A stretch of 22,710 bases of DNA from Cyanobacteria bacterium UBA11370 (GCA_003486645.1 DNGI01000034.1:25996-48705), one strand, 5' to 3'; shown: positions 14,957 to 22,710, counted from the first letter of the stretch. The notes: a model not told the origin generated them from the sequence alone. Numbers and translations are program-made.

Positions 14957-16603
14957 CTAACCCAGACAAGCTGCTAAATCTTCATCCGGCGTAGTAATTG
15001 GCTTCAAATTATAATTTTCCGACAACAACTTAAACACATTCGGCGAGATAAAAGCAGGTAAAGTTGGTCCCAAACGGATATCTTGAATTCCCAAATAAAG
15101 TAGTGTTAACAAAACCGCGACAGCCTTCTGTTCATACCACGACAAAATCATCGATAGGGGTAGCTTATTCACATCAACATCAAACGCATTTGCTAACGCC
15201 AAAGCGATCTGAATTGCCGAGTAAGCATCATTACATTGACCCACATCCATCAACCGAGGAATTCCATCAATATCTCCCAATTCTTTATCAAAGAAACGGA
15301 ACTTTCCACAAGCGAGAGTCAGCACGACACAATCTTTAGGAACTTTTTCCACAAATTCAGTATAGTAGTTGCGATCGGGTTTAGCACCATCACAACCACC
15401 CACTAAAAAGAAGTGCCGAATATTTCCTTGTTTAACCGCTTCAATCACGTCTCCGGCAACACTTAAAACCGCATTCCGTGCAAAACCTGTTGTCACTTGA
15501 CGGAATTCTCCATCTTCAGCAAATCCCGGCATTTCTAATGCCTTTTGAATAACAGGTGTGAAGTCAGTTTTAAGGTTAGGTGAGGGCAAATGAGTGAGTC
15601 CAGGCCAACCCACTGGTCCAACCGAGAAAAGCTTATTAGAATACGATTCATGAGGCGGCATCAGGCAGTTTGTGGTAATGACAATTGGACCTGGAAATTT
15701 AGCAAAGTCTTTGGTTTGATTCTGCCAAGCCGTGCCGTAGTGACCGTAAAGATGGGGATATTTTTGTTTTAAATTCGGATAGCCGTGTGCAGGCAGAAGT
15801 TCTCCGTGTGTGTAGACAAAAATACCTGCATTTTCAGTTTGTTTCAGAAGTTCTCCTAATTGTTTGAGGTCATGACCTGAAACTAAAATAGCCTTGCCTT
15901 TCTTGGCACTCAGAGGTACAGGTGTCGGTGTCGGATGACCATACGTTCCGGTATTTCCAGCATCCAAAAGTTCCATTGCTCGGAAGTTCATTTCACCGAC
16001 TTTGAGAGCCATATTTACCCAGTCATTCAGGCTGAGATCTTGGCGGTGAATGGCAGCTAATGCTTCGTGGCAGAAGGCGTAAACTCGTTCATCTTCTTGC
16101 CCTAATTCTTGGGCATGGAAGGCATATGATGCCATCCCTTTGATGCCATAGGTAACGGTGAGTTTAAGGGAAAAAATGTCTACGTTACTGGCTGATTTGC
16201 TAATAAATGCGTATTCAATATCTTTCCCTTGCTGTACTAAGTCTTCGTTGAAATCAGGTGTAAAGTTAGCGAGATCTGACCATTCTAAGGAAATGTTTGT
16301 AGCGTGTTGAAGTTGGGCTTTTAAGGTTTCTCGGTGTGCGATCGCCTGGTGAATATACTCGATAAAACTCTTTGTGCTAAAGTTGACGTTAGTCATCGTC
16401 GCAAAAAGAGCTTCGCAAGTGAAGACATCAACGTCGTGAGTCGTTTGACCTAACTCGCGTGCTTTTAGTGCGACTTGGGATAGTCCTCGCAAACAGTAAA
16501 TTAATAGGTCTTGTAAGGCATTGACTTCAGGACTTTTTCCACAAGCGCCCCATTGATGACATCCTTGTCCACTGGCGGTTTGTTCGCACTGTTCGCAAAA
16601 CAT
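14957..16603 (-). CDS. hcp: Hybrid-cluster protein (hydroxylamine reductase / NO reductase)
   Basis: A 548-residue soluble iron-sulfur protein. The N-terminal MFCEQCEQTASGQGC and CHQWGACG give cysteines C3, C6, C15 and C21 (C-x2-C-x8-C-x5-C), the [4Fe-4S] type of Hcp rather than the enterobacterial [2Fe-2S] type. Later blocks are LVSGHDLKQLGELL, VYTHGELLPAHGYP, VITTNCLMPP, LACGKFRF, and MDVGQCNDAYSAIQIALALA, carrying the His, Glu and Cys ligands expected for the hybrid 4Fe-2O-2S cluster, plus LSWYEQKAVAVLL near the end. Hcp reduces NO (or hydroxylamine) and protects against nitrosative stress. The internal ATG is chosen because GGAG lies nine bases upstream; the ATG at 16612 would have it only one base away. 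A Dnr-type box lies upstream and the divergent gene encodes a Crp/Fnr regulator. No hcr reductase is adjacent. Confidence 0.95.
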   Translation of the reverse strand: MFCEQCEQTASGQGCHQWGACGKSPEVNALQDLLIYCLRGLSQVALKARELGQTTHDVDVFTCEALFATMTNVNFSTKSFIEYIHQAIAHRETLKAQLQHATNISLEWSDLANFTPDFNEDLVQQGKDIEYAFISKSASNVDIFSLKLTVTYGIKGMASYAFHAQELGQEDERVYAFCHEALAAIHRQDLSLNDWVNMALKVGEMNFRAMELLDAGNTGTYGHPTPTPVPLSAKKGKAILVSGHDLKQLGELLKQTENAGIFVYTHGELLPAHGYPNLKQKYPHLYGHYGTAWQNQTKDFAKFPGPIVITTNCLMPPHESYSNKLFSVGPVGWPGLTHLPSPNLKTDFTPVIQKALEMPGFAEDGEFRQVTTGFARNAVLSVAGDVIEAVKQGNIRHFFLVGGCDGAKPDRNYYTEFVEKVPKDCVVLTLACGKFRFFDKELGDIDGIPRLMDVGQCNDAYSAIQIALALANAFDVDVNKLPLSMILSWYEQKAVAVLLTLLYLGIQDIRLGPTLPAFISPNVFKLLSENYNLKPITTPDEDLAACLG

Positions 16604-16642
16604 AGGTCGCATCTCCGTTTAATTTCTTGAGTCTATGATTAC

Positions 16643-16648
16643 TCTATA
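16643..16648 (-). promoter_or_regulatory. Predicted -10 of the hcp promoter
   Basis: TATAGA on the minus strand. A start site about seven bases downstream (near 16636) would put the centre of the TTGAC-N4-GTCAA box about 40 bp upstream, which is the class II activation distance for Fnr-type regulators. Confidence 0.45.
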
Positions 16649-16668
16649 AAATCTTAGAGAAAACAACC

Positions 16669-16682
16669 TTGACTTAAGTCAA
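16669..16682. promoter_or_regulatory. Crp/Fnr (Dnr/Nnr)-type box
   Basis: TTGACTTAAGTCAA is a perfect 14-base palindrome of the form TTGAC-N4-GTCAA. It sits between hcp and the divergent regulator gene and is the expected site of that regulator. Confidence 0.75.
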
Positions 16683-16724
16683 TTTTCAATAAACTGTTAT
16701 ATAACTAGCTCAACAATAGCGGCA

Positions 16725-17411
16725 GTGAGTAACGATATCTCTAAAATTAAAGCATTTCTGGCTAATATCCAGTTATGGCGAGGTCTACCTGAAGAGCAGG
16801 TGGAGGCTATTACTGAGATTGCGATCGCCCAAACGTATCCTAAAGGTCAGGTAATTTTTGAAGAAGGGGATGAGGGATGCGGTTTTTTTGTGGTTAAATC
16901 GGGTCGAGTTAAAGTTTTCAAACTTTCCGTTGAAGGGAAAGAACAGATATTACATTTTTTCGGAATTGGAGAACATTTTGCAGAAGTTCCGGCGTTTGAT
17001 GGTCAATGTTTTCCCGCTTCTGCTGCTGCTGTGGAGAAAAGTGAGTTATTATTTTTTCCTCGCACAGCTTTTTTAGCACTTCTAGAACAGCATCCAAGTT
17101 TAGCAATTAATATACTGGCCATTTTCGCCCGTCATTTGCGTCGATTTGCTCAGATTATTGAAGATCTTTCGTTTAAAGAAGTGCCGGGACGATTAGCTGC
17201 TTATTTGCTTTATTTAAGTGAACGTAACAGTAATGCTGAAGAAGTGGAGTTAGATATCACTAAAGCTCAACTTGCGGCGTTGTTAGCGACGATTCCAGAA
17301 ACACTTTCGCGGGTTTTTGCTAAGTTGAGTCAGGAGGGGTTAATTTTAATTGATGGGTCTAGAATTACGTTGTTAGATCGACGCGGTTTAAAGAAATTAG
17401 CCGGGGGTTAG
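16725..17411 (+). CDS. Crp/Fnr-family transcription regulator, Dnr/NnrR-like
   Basis: A 228-residue regulator starting at GTG. Residues about 15-135 form a cyclic-nucleotide-type beta-roll (YPKGQVIFEEGDEGCGFFVV at 38-57, then VKVFKLSVEGKEQILHFFGI), followed by the long dimer helix and a winged HTH (about 150-225). The recognition helix TIPETLSRVFAKLSQEG (189-205) has the E-x-x-S-R pattern (E192, S195, R196) that in Fnr reads TTGA half-sites, matching the TTGAC box upstream. It has no N-terminal cysteine cluster, so it is not an Fnr-type oxygen sensor. Dnr/NnrR proteins, which sense NO through haem, are the closest functional model. Divergent from hcp, it probably activates it in response to NO and may control itself. 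Ligand and haem binding are inferred. Confidence 0.85.
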   Translation: MSNDISKIKAFLANIQLWRGLPEEQVEAITEIAIAQTYPKGQVIFEEGDEGCGFFVVKSGRVKVFKLSVEGKEQILHFFGIGEHFAEVPAFDGQCFPASAAAVEKSELLFFPRTAFLALLEQHPSLAINILAIFARHLRRFAQIIEDLSFKEVPGRLAAYLLYLSERNSNAEEVELDITKAQLAALLATIPETLSRVFAKLSQEGLILIDGSRITLLDRRGLKKLAGG

Positions 17412-17533
17412 TAAGCAATTTAAAATTCAAATGGGCTACGACAACACCATTCAAAATGATAAAATAGAGTGATATCAACAGCTTCATCCTTGACCCTAAT
17501 GCAACTTGTAAACGCAACAACTTACAACTAGAA

Positions 17534-18877
17534 TTAACGTAGTGTGAGAAACTCTTCAGCAATTGAAGGATGAATACCGATCGCTTCATCAAAATGTTTC
17601 TTAGTTGCCCCAACGCGGAGGGCTAAAGCCAAACATTGAATAATCTCTACTGCCCCTTCACCAACCATGTGAGCGCCTAACACCCGATCTGAGCGATTAT
17701 CAACAACTAATTTAATTAAAGTTTTTTCATCTTGCTTAGACAAACTGTGTAAAAGAGGGCGAAACTTAGAACAATAGCATCGCACATCTTCACCCAATTT
17801 TTCACGAGCTTCAGCTTCACTTAAACCAACCGTAGCTGCTTCTGGGTGTGAACTAACTGTTGATGGAACATATTCATAGCAAACCGTGCGGGGATTATTT
17901 CCAAATTGAGTATCGGCAAAGGCTCGACCTTGCGCGATCGCAACCGGAGTAAAATTAATTCGGTTGATACAGTCTCCAACGGCAAAAATATTCTCTTGTG
18001 TTGTTCGGTTATAATCATCCACTACAATTGCATTTTTACTTAGCTGAATACCAACCTTTTCTAAACCCAAATTACTGACATTTGGGGTACGACATAGAGC
18101 AAATAGGACAGTATCTACACTTAATATATTTTCGCTTTCGGATGATAGAATCACATCCAATTCATCTCCTACTCGCTTAATTTCTTTTACCGTAGTGTTG
18201 TTGAGAATCTGAATTCCTCGCTTCGTCATACCATCTTGCACGAGGGAGGCGATATCTTGATCAAAAGCAGATAAAATATGGTCTTCTAGAAATATCTGAG
18301 TAACTTTGGAGCCGAGATTGTGCATAATACCTGCTAATTTCACGGGAATATAATTACCACCGATGATGACAATATGCTTGGGCTGATGCTTGAGACTAAA
18401 AATTTGACTCGACGTGATAGTATATTCACTTCCCGGTATCTCTGGTTTTACATCTTTTGCTCCCACAGCAATCAAAATTTTGTCAGCCGTAATTTTGCGT
18501 CCTGCAACTTCTAAAGTATGAGTATCGATCAAGGTGGCTTTAGCTTTAATTACCTCTACTCCGGCTTTCTCAAGTTTTTGATTATGCACCTGGCTCAAAC
18601 GATGGATTTCCTGTTCTTTAGCAGTAATAAATTGTTGCCAATCAAAGCTGTTTTGAGGGGTGTTCCAGCCATACCCTGCGGCAACTTGAGAATCCTCAGA
18701 AAATTCAGCCGCAAAGGACATTAATTTTTCAGGAATACAGCCTCGGATAACACAAGTACCGCCGACTAAATCCTGTTCAGCGATCGCTACGCGAACACCA
18801 TAGCCAGCAGCTTGTTCGGAAGCTGCAAGTCCTCCAGGTCCCGCACCAATCACAAAAAGATCGTAATCGAATGTCAT
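17534..18877 (-). CDS. gor: Glutathione-disulfide reductase-like flavoprotein
   Basis: A 447-residue FAD/NAD(P)-linked disulfide oxidoreductase. FVIGAGPGGLAASEQAAGYG (8-27) binds FAD. GGTCVIRGCIPEKL (39-52) holds the redox cysteines C42/C47 in the glutathione-reductase form, and GIHPSIAEEFLTLR (434-447) the H436/E441 pair and the usual C-terminus. The second nucleotide motif is unusual: GGNYIPVKLAG (173-183) where glutathione reductases have G-G/A-G-Y-I-A-V-E-x-A-G. The two Arg that bind the 2'-phosphate of NADPH are absent (FLEDHILSAFD, 196-206). The flavin-side Lys-Glu pair of the human enzyme (K66/E201) is charge-swapped to E50/K180. It is a glutathione reductase by overall pattern, but its cofactor preference should not be assumed to be NADPH. 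It is convergent with the Crp/Fnr gene, 122 bp apart, with only weak inverted repeats between. Confidence 0.85.
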   Translation of the reverse strand: MTFDYDLFVIGAGPGGLAASEQAAGYGVRVAIAEQDLVGGTCVIRGCIPEKLMSFAAEFSEDSQVAAGYGWNTPQNSFDWQQFITAKEQEIHRLSQVHNQKLEKAGVEVIKAKATLIDTHTLEVAGRKITADKILIAVGAKDVKPEIPGSEYTITSSQIFSLKHQPKHIVIIGGNYIPVKLAGIMHNLGSKVTQIFLEDHILSAFDQDIASLVQDGMTKRGIQILNNTTVKEIKRVGDELDVILSSESENILSVDTVLFALCRTPNVSNLGLEKVGIQLSKNAIVVDDYNRTTQENIFAVGDCINRINFTPVAIAQGRAFADTQFGNNPRTVCYEYVPSTVSSHPEAATVGLSEAEAREKLGEDVRCYCSKFRPLLHSLSKQDEKTLIKLVVDNRSDRVLGAHMVGEGAVEIIQCLALALRVGATKKHFDEAIGIHPSIAEEFLTLR

Positions 18878-19014
18878 AGCTTAATATCCTGATGTTTCAC
18901 TCAAGTTTTACTGCACAAACGGCGCTAATGTTTACCTCTAAGGGTGCATCTTAGACCTCTTATTTCCATTAAAAAGACTCCCCTGAGTCCCAGGACTGTT
19001 TCATTGTGCGTCTT

Positions 19015-19035
19015 CCAAAATCCAAAATCCAAAAT
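19015..19035. repeat. Heptamer tandem repeat (CCAAAAT)x3
   Basis: Three exact copies of CCAAAAT lie in the leader upstream of the phytyltransferase ATG. Such short tandem heptamers (STRR type) are characteristic of cyanobacterial intergenic DNA. The frame running through it from a GTG at 18944 is not considered coding. Confidence 0.8.
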
Positions 19036-19102
19036 CAACTTCCATCTAGAACTAAGAGGGGGCTACAGAGTAAAATCTTTATGGTCTACCTTTTCACTAA
19101 TA

Positions 19103-20068
19103 ATGAATCCAATTTCTCACCAAACCTCTACCCATTCCCCAATTAGCCCATTTGAACATCCAACTGAGTGGCTTTATGCCTTTTGGAAATTCTCTCGTCC
19201 TCATACCATTATTGGCACGAGTCTGAGTGTTTTAGCCTTATATCTCATTTCTCTGGCAACTACTGATAGCTCTATCACACTTCAGAGTTTAGAGCAATTT
19301 CTAGGAACGTGGATATCCTGTTTGTTTGGCAATGTTTATATAGTCGGACTCAATCAACTCGAAGATGTAGAAATTGACAAAATTAATAAACCCCATCTCC
19401 CTATTGCAGCGGGTGAATTTTCTCAACGACAAGCTCAAGTAATTATCGCTATAACAGGTATCTTAGCATTACTATTAGCCGGATTGCTAGGAGGGTGGTT
19501 GTTATTAATGGTTAGTATAAGTTTAGCCATTGGTACTGCCTATTCGTTGCCACCTATTCGGTTAAAGCGGTTTCCTTTTTGGGCAGCATTGTGTATTTTT
19601 TCGGTACGCGGAGCGATTGTTAATTTAGGACTGTTTTTGCATTTTACTTGGGCGTTACAAGGTGGAATAACTATGATACCAACGCCTACGGTTTGGGTAC
19701 TAACTTTATTTATTTTAGTCTTTAGTGTGGCGATCGCAATTTTTAAAGATGTGCCAGATATGGAAGGCGATAAACAGTACAATATCACCACGTTTACCAT
19801 CCAGCTTGGCCAGCAGACTGTGTTTAATATAGCACGATGGATCATCACCGCCTGCTATCTAGGAATAATTTTATCTGCTATCTTACTGCCTGCGGTTAAC
19901 TCCATTGTTTTAGTGGTTACTCATCTGATCGCAATAGTTTTAATGTGGTGGCGTAGTCAACGTGTGGACTTACAAGATAAAGGTGCGATCGCTAGTTTTT
20001 ATCAGTTTATATGGAAACTATTTTTTCTGGAATATCTGATTTTCCCTGCCGCCTGTCTGTTAGCCTGA
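19103..20068 (+). CDS. hpt: Homogentisate phytyltransferase (UbiA family)
   Basis: A 322-residue membrane prenyltransferase. WKFSRPHTIIGTSLSV (28-43) is the homogentisate-prenyltransferase N-terminal signature. NQLEDVEIDKINKPHLPIAA (84-103) is the first Asp-rich motif (D88, D92) binding the diphosphate through Mg2+, and FKDVPDMEGDKQYNITTF (214-231) the second. About nine membrane helices are visible. The enzyme joins phytyl diphosphate to homogentisate, the committed step of tocopherol (vitamin E) synthesis, in cyanobacteria and plastids (slr1736/VTE2 type). The long upstream extension from a GTG at 18944 crosses a heptamer repeat and has unlikely composition, so the ATG at 19103 is used; it has no clear Shine-Dalgarno. 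Plastoquinone-type solanesyl transferases are related but the motif set fits the phytyl enzyme. It lies next to the glutathione reductase, divergently, and both are antioxidant functions. Confidence 0.88.
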   Translation: MNPISHQTSTHSPISPFEHPTEWLYAFWKFSRPHTIIGTSLSVLALYLISLATTDSSITLQSLEQFLGTWISCLFGNVYIVGLNQLEDVEIDKINKPHLPIAAGEFSQRQAQVIIAITGILALLLAGLLGGWLLLMVSISLAIGTAYSLPPIRLKRFPFWAALCIFSVRGAIVNLGLFLHFTWALQGGITMIPTPTVWVLTLFILVFSVAIAIFKDVPDMEGDKQYNITTFTIQLGQQTVFNIARWIITACYLGIILSAILLPAVNSIVLVVTHLIAIVLMWWRSQRVDLQDKGAIASFYQFIWKLFFLEYLIFPAACLLA

Positions 20069-20105
20069 AAGAGGGATTGAGGTTAAGCTCATGTCCATTC
20101 TAAAA

Positions 20106-20128
20106 TTGCAATACGGAAATCATTGCAA
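20106..20128. repeat. Inverted repeat TTGCAAT-N9-ATTGCAA
   Basis: Perfect seven-base arms (20106-20112, 20122-20128) lie between the phytyltransferase and the TPR gene. No T-run follows, so it is more like a protein-binding site or weak hairpin than a terminator. Confidence 0.45.
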
Positions 20129-20222
20129 GGGGTGTGGGGTGTGAGGGTATGCAATTTAAATGAAGATTAGCTTACTTATGCCTCAGTAAAACTAGGTTGC
20201 TACAAATGCTGGAGTGCTATCG

Positions 20223-20987
20223 ATGGTTGACCCAACTCAACAAATTAATTTATTAGCTTCTGCTGTAGTCGTTATCAGCCTGACTATCCTTGCTTTTTTG
20301 ATTGGGAAGACAATGGCTACCTCCAACATCTTTCAACAGGGCGTGACTCGGTATAATCAAAAAGATTACCAAGGTGCAGAAATAGCGTTTCGCCAAGTCA
20401 TTGAACGACAACCTAGTAATGACATGGTACACTTGCTATTAGCAAATACCCTTCTAGCGCAAGGAAAACTAGATGATGCTATTTCTATATTTCAAGAATT
20501 GATTAATACTTCACCTAGAAATGTAGATGGTTATTTTAAATTAGCCGAAGTGTTGATTGAGCAAGAAAAGCTAGCAGAAGCTATTCCGGTTTTACACCAG
20601 CTAATTTACAACAATCCCAAAAATACAGAGATTCCTTTCAAGATCGGAGCAATTCTATCTCAGCATGGCTCTTTAGAAGAAGCGATCGCACCCTACCAAC
20701 ACCTAACAACAGAAAATCCTGATAGTGCTATTGCTCATCTTAATTTAGCGAATAGTTTGATGGTACAAGGTAATTTAGAACAAGCAATATTGGAGTATCA
20801 AGCAGCAATTCGTCTGAATATCAAGAAACCAGAAGCCTATTGGTATTTAGGGGATGTTTTAATCCAACAAGACAAACCTGAAGAAGCACTTGTTATATGG
20901 CGACAAGCAATTCGTCGCAATCCTAATGATACCGTATCCCAATCTAGAATTAGACAAACTCTAAAAGAGCAAAACAAATTAGGTTAG
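20223..20987 (+). CDS. TPR-repeat protein with N-terminal membrane anchor
   Basis: A 254-residue protein. Residues about 9-28 (LLASAVVVISLTILAFLIG) form one membrane helix. The rest is six consecutive tetratricopeptide units of about 34 residues, beginning IFQQGVTRYNQKDYQGAEIA (about residue 36), MVHLLLANTLLAQGKLDDAI, VDGYFKLAEVLIEQEKLAEA, TEIPFKIGAILSQHGSLEEA, AIAHLNLANSLMVQGNLEQA and PEAYWYLGDVLIQQDKPEEA. Such proteins scaffold protein complexes at a membrane; one-helix TPR proteins such as Ycf37 assist photosystem assembly, but no specific match is claimed. The ATG at 20223 has GGAG eight bases upstream, whereas an upstream GTG (20214) overlaps that site. The next gene starts 18 bp later in the same reading frame, separated by a single TAG, so the two are probably co-transcribed. 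Confidence 0.8.
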   Translation: MVDPTQQINLLASAVVVISLTILAFLIGKTMATSNIFQQGVTRYNQKDYQGAEIAFRQVIERQPSNDMVHLLLANTLLAQGKLDDAISIFQELINTSPRNVDGYFKLAEVLIEQEKLAEAIPVLHQLIYNNPKNTEIPFKIGAILSQHGSLEEAIAPYQHLTTENPDSAIAHLNLANSLMVQGNLEQAILEYQAAIRLNIKKPEAYWYLGDVLIQQDKPEEALVIWRQAIRRNPNDTVSQSRIRQTLKEQNKLG

Positions 20988-20995
20988 AGAAACAA

Positions 20996-21044
20996 ACAAC
21001 CAAAAATGAACAACCAAAAACTAACAACCAACAACCAACAACCA
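20996..21044. repeat. Seven-unit heptamer array spanning the cobA-hemD start codon
   Basis: ACAACCA occurs at 20996, 21010, 21024, 21031 and 21038, all in one seven-base register. The two intervening units are AAAATGA and AAAACTA. The ATG start codon at 21006 lies inside the AAAATGA unit, and the array encodes the Asn/Gln-rich first residues. Confidence 0.85.
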
Positions 21045-22706
21045 AACGGTAAAATCTATCTCGTGGGTGCTGGTCCCGGAGATATTGACTATTTAACTAT
21101 ACGCAGTAAAAACCTGCTTACGCAAGCTGAAGTGTTGGTTTATGATGCTTTAGTTGATGACCAACTTTTTAAATTAGTACCAACAGATTGCCTCAAGTTT
21201 GATGTAGGGAAACGGGGTGGCTATCCCTCAACGAATCAAACTGAAATTAATCAATTATTAGTCGAACAATGCCAACAAGGAAAGCAAGTAGTACGCCTTA
21301 AAAGTGGCGATCCTTTTATATTTGGTCGCGCGAGTTCAGAAATTCAAGCATTAATTGCGGCGAATTGTCCATTTGAAGTTGTACCTGGCATTTCTTCAGC
21401 TTTAGCAGCACCCTTATTAGCCGGAATTCCATTAACTGATCCTGTTTTAAGCTACTGTTTTGCTGTTTTGACTGCACACCAACCCGATGAACTGGATTGG
21501 GAAGCATTGGCGCGAATTCATACCCTAGCAATTTTAATGGGAGGACGGCATTTAGAAATAATTGTCTATCAGTTACAACGATATGGGCGATCGCCTCAAA
21601 CCCCCATTGCGTTGATTCGCGCTTGTGGACGACCTCAACAACAGGTTTGGATGGGTACGTTAGCTGATATTGTTGAAAAAACGGCTGGTGTATCTCTCTC
21701 GCCTGTAGTCATTATTGTTGGCGAAGTAGTGGGACTGCGGGACTATTTGCGATCGCCTATTGAAGAAAGAGATGGGAGGAGAGAAAGGGATAAAAATAGT
21801 TATTTAAAGGTGGATATGCAACCTATCATTGAAAGTGAATCGACAATTCAAGTTCTTAAAGGAAAAACGGTTTTAGTGACTCGTTCTGCTGAACAATCTA
21901 GTCAATTTACTGAACTCTTGCAACAGGAAGGTGCAACCGTTATTGAAATGCCTGCGTTAGTGATTACACCCCCTTCAAGTTGGGATAATTTAGACAGGGC
22001 GATCGCTAATTTAGCTGATTTTGATTGGTTAATTTTAACTTCAAGTAACGGGGTCGATTCTTTTTTTGAAAGACTCCTCAATCAAGGCAAAGATACTCGT
22101 GCTTTAGCGGGTATCAAAATAGCAGTTGTAGGGAAGAAAACGGCAACTAGTTTAAAACAGTATAGTTTACAACCGGATTTTATCCCACCCAATTTTGTCG
22201 CTGATTCCTTAGTTGAACATTTTCCGGAACCTCTTACCAACAAAAAGGTTTTGTTTCCTCGTGTTGAAACGGGTGGACGTGAGATTTTAGTAAAAGAACT
22301 AACTGCCCAAGGTGCAGATGTTATCGAAGTTCCGGCTTATCAATCTGCTTGTCCTAGTGAAATTTCGCCTTCTGCTTGGGATGCTTTGCAAAGTAAAACT
22401 GTCGATATTATTACATTTGCCAGTTCTAAAACCGTTAAGAATTTTTATCACTTGGTAGAAGAAGCGTTAAATCGGGAGAGGGGAAAATTTTTTACACCTG
22501 ACTCTCTTCTAGAAGATATTTGTATCGCCTCTATTGGTCCACAAACCTCGAAAACGTGTCACGAATTACTAGGACGAGTTGATGTGGAAGCTGAAGAATA
22601 TACCTTGGAAGGATTAACTCAAGCTATTATACAGTGGGTAAATGGTCACGCATTTAAATTGCCTGTTGAGACAGATTTGGAAATAAGGATGAGGGATGAA
22701 GGATAA
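21006..22706 (+). CDS. cobA-hemD: Uroporphyrinogen-III C-methyltransferase / uroporphyrinogen-III synthase fusion
   Basis: A 566-residue two-domain enzyme. Residues 16-250 are SUMT (CobA): GKIYLVGAGPGDIDYLTIRS (15-34) and VVRLKSGDPFIFGR (95-108) bind S-adenosyl-methionine and substrate, followed by VVPGISSALAAPLLAGIPLT (125-144), LAILMGG and PVVIIVGEVV. A charged linker (about 250-280, ERDGRRERDKN) leads to a HemD domain (284-555: GKTVLVTRSAEQSSQFTELL, then WLILTSSNGV, VVGKKTA, FPRVETGGREIL, ITFASSKTVKNF, IASIGPQTSKT). HemD makes uroporphyrinogen III, and SUMT methylates it to precorrin-2 on the way to sirohaem and cobalamin. The order CobA-HemD is a known fusion. The start lies in a heptamer repeat array. 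The next possible start inside the domain would remove conserved residues, so 21006 is retained. The gene ends just inside the window. Confidence 0.93.
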   Translation: MNNQKLTTNNQQPNGKIYLVGAGPGDIDYLTIRSKNLLTQAEVLVYDALVDDQLFKLVPTDCLKFDVGKRGGYPSTNQTEINQLLVEQCQQGKQVVRLKSGDPFIFGRASSEIQALIAANCPFEVVPGISSALAAPLLAGIPLTDPVLSYCFAVLTAHQPDELDWEALARIHTLAILMGGRHLEIIVYQLQRYGRSPQTPIALIRACGRPQQQVWMGTLADIVEKTAGVSLSPVVIIVGEVVGLRDYLRSPIEERDGRRERDKNSYLKVDMQPIIESESTIQVLKGKTVLVTRSAEQSSQFTELLQQEGATVIEMPALVITPPSSWDNLDRAIANLADFDWLILTSSNGVDSFFERLLNQGKDTRALAGIKIAVVGKKTATSLKQYSLQPDFIPPNFVADSLVEHFPEPLTNKKVLFPRVETGGREILVKELTAQGADVIEVPAYQSACPSEISPSAWDALQSKTVDIITFASSKTVKNFYHLVEEALNRERGKFFTPDSLLEDICIASIGPQTSKTCHELLGRVDVEAEEYTLEGLTQAIIQWVNGHAFKLPVETDLEIRMRDEG

Positions 22707-22710
22707 GAGT

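Noticed and set aside
15064..15339. Plus-strand 91-codon frame inside hcp
   Set aside because: Antisense shadow of a well-conserved gene.
17412..17533. Bidirectional terminator between the Crp/Fnr gene and gor
   Set aside because: Only a six-base TTGTAA/TTACAA pair with no T-run is seen; too weak to annotate.
20988..21005. Cobalamin or other riboswitch before cobA-hemD
   Set aside because: Only 18 bases separate it from the TPR gene, and these are A-rich repeat, with no room for an aptamer.
1..22710. CRISPR array, tRNA or rRNA
   Set aside because: No regularly spaced long repeats, cloverleaf-like segments or rRNA signature sequence noticed; the only tandem repeats are 7- to 15-mers.

Overview
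The window looks like chromosomal DNA from a cyanobacterium, probably an oscillatorioid or similar mesophilic line; the genus cannot be fixed from sequence alone. The evidence is the many HIP1 octamers (GCGATCGC) inside genes, heptanucleotide tandem repeats in intergenic DNA, and typical cyanobacterial genes: a homogentisate phytyltransferase, a DesC-type desaturase, a SUMT/HemD fusion, and Uma2 and DUF4058 proteins. No rRNA, tRNA, CRISPR array, IS element or prophage was found.

Layout. (1) 165-6561, plus strand: four multi-spanning GT-C-type glycosyltransferase-like membrane proteins in a row. A PIG-V-like protein comes first. A GT39-like protein is then flanked by two diverged paralogues of each other. 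A same-frame remnant resembling a filamentous-haemagglutinin-type repeat protein follows. (2) 6947-9410: a membrane-anchored lambda-R-like muramidase runs tail-to-tail into a minus-strand pair, an OLD-like AAA ATPase and a DUF3226/TOPRIM-like protein, whose genes overlap by one base. (3) 9411-10168: a sparse stretch with one possible small membrane protein and two hairpin terminators. (4) 10169-12344: a delta-9-type acyl desaturase diverges from a TetR regulator that carries an extra C-terminal domain resembling a catalytically dead tyrosine recombinase. Two near-identical 17-bp palindromes lie between them. (5) 12422-14819: an LRAT-domain protein with a PspA-like tail, a possible 58-residue ORF, and a convergent Uma2/DUF4058 pair. 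(6) 14957-18877: hybrid-cluster protein Hcp, a divergent Crp/Fnr (Dnr-like) regulator with a perfect TTGAC-N4-GTCAA box between them, and a glutathione reductase with unusual cofactor-site residues. (7) 19103-22706: homogentisate phytyltransferase (tocopherol), a six-TPR membrane protein, and a uroporphyrinogen-III methyltransferase/synthase fusion whose start codon sits inside a heptamer repeat array.

Functional reading. Region 6 is a coherent nitrosative/oxidative stress module, with a regulator, its likely box and the Hcp target. Region 4 looks like a membrane-lipid control circuit in which the TetR fusion controls itself and desC. Region 2 has the gene content of an anti-phage ATPase/nuclease pair. 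The strongest candidates for something undescribed are the TetR/recombinase-like fusion with its paired operators, the LRAT/PspA-like fusion, and the ATPase/DUF3226 pair. All functions here are inferred from motifs; no database search was run.
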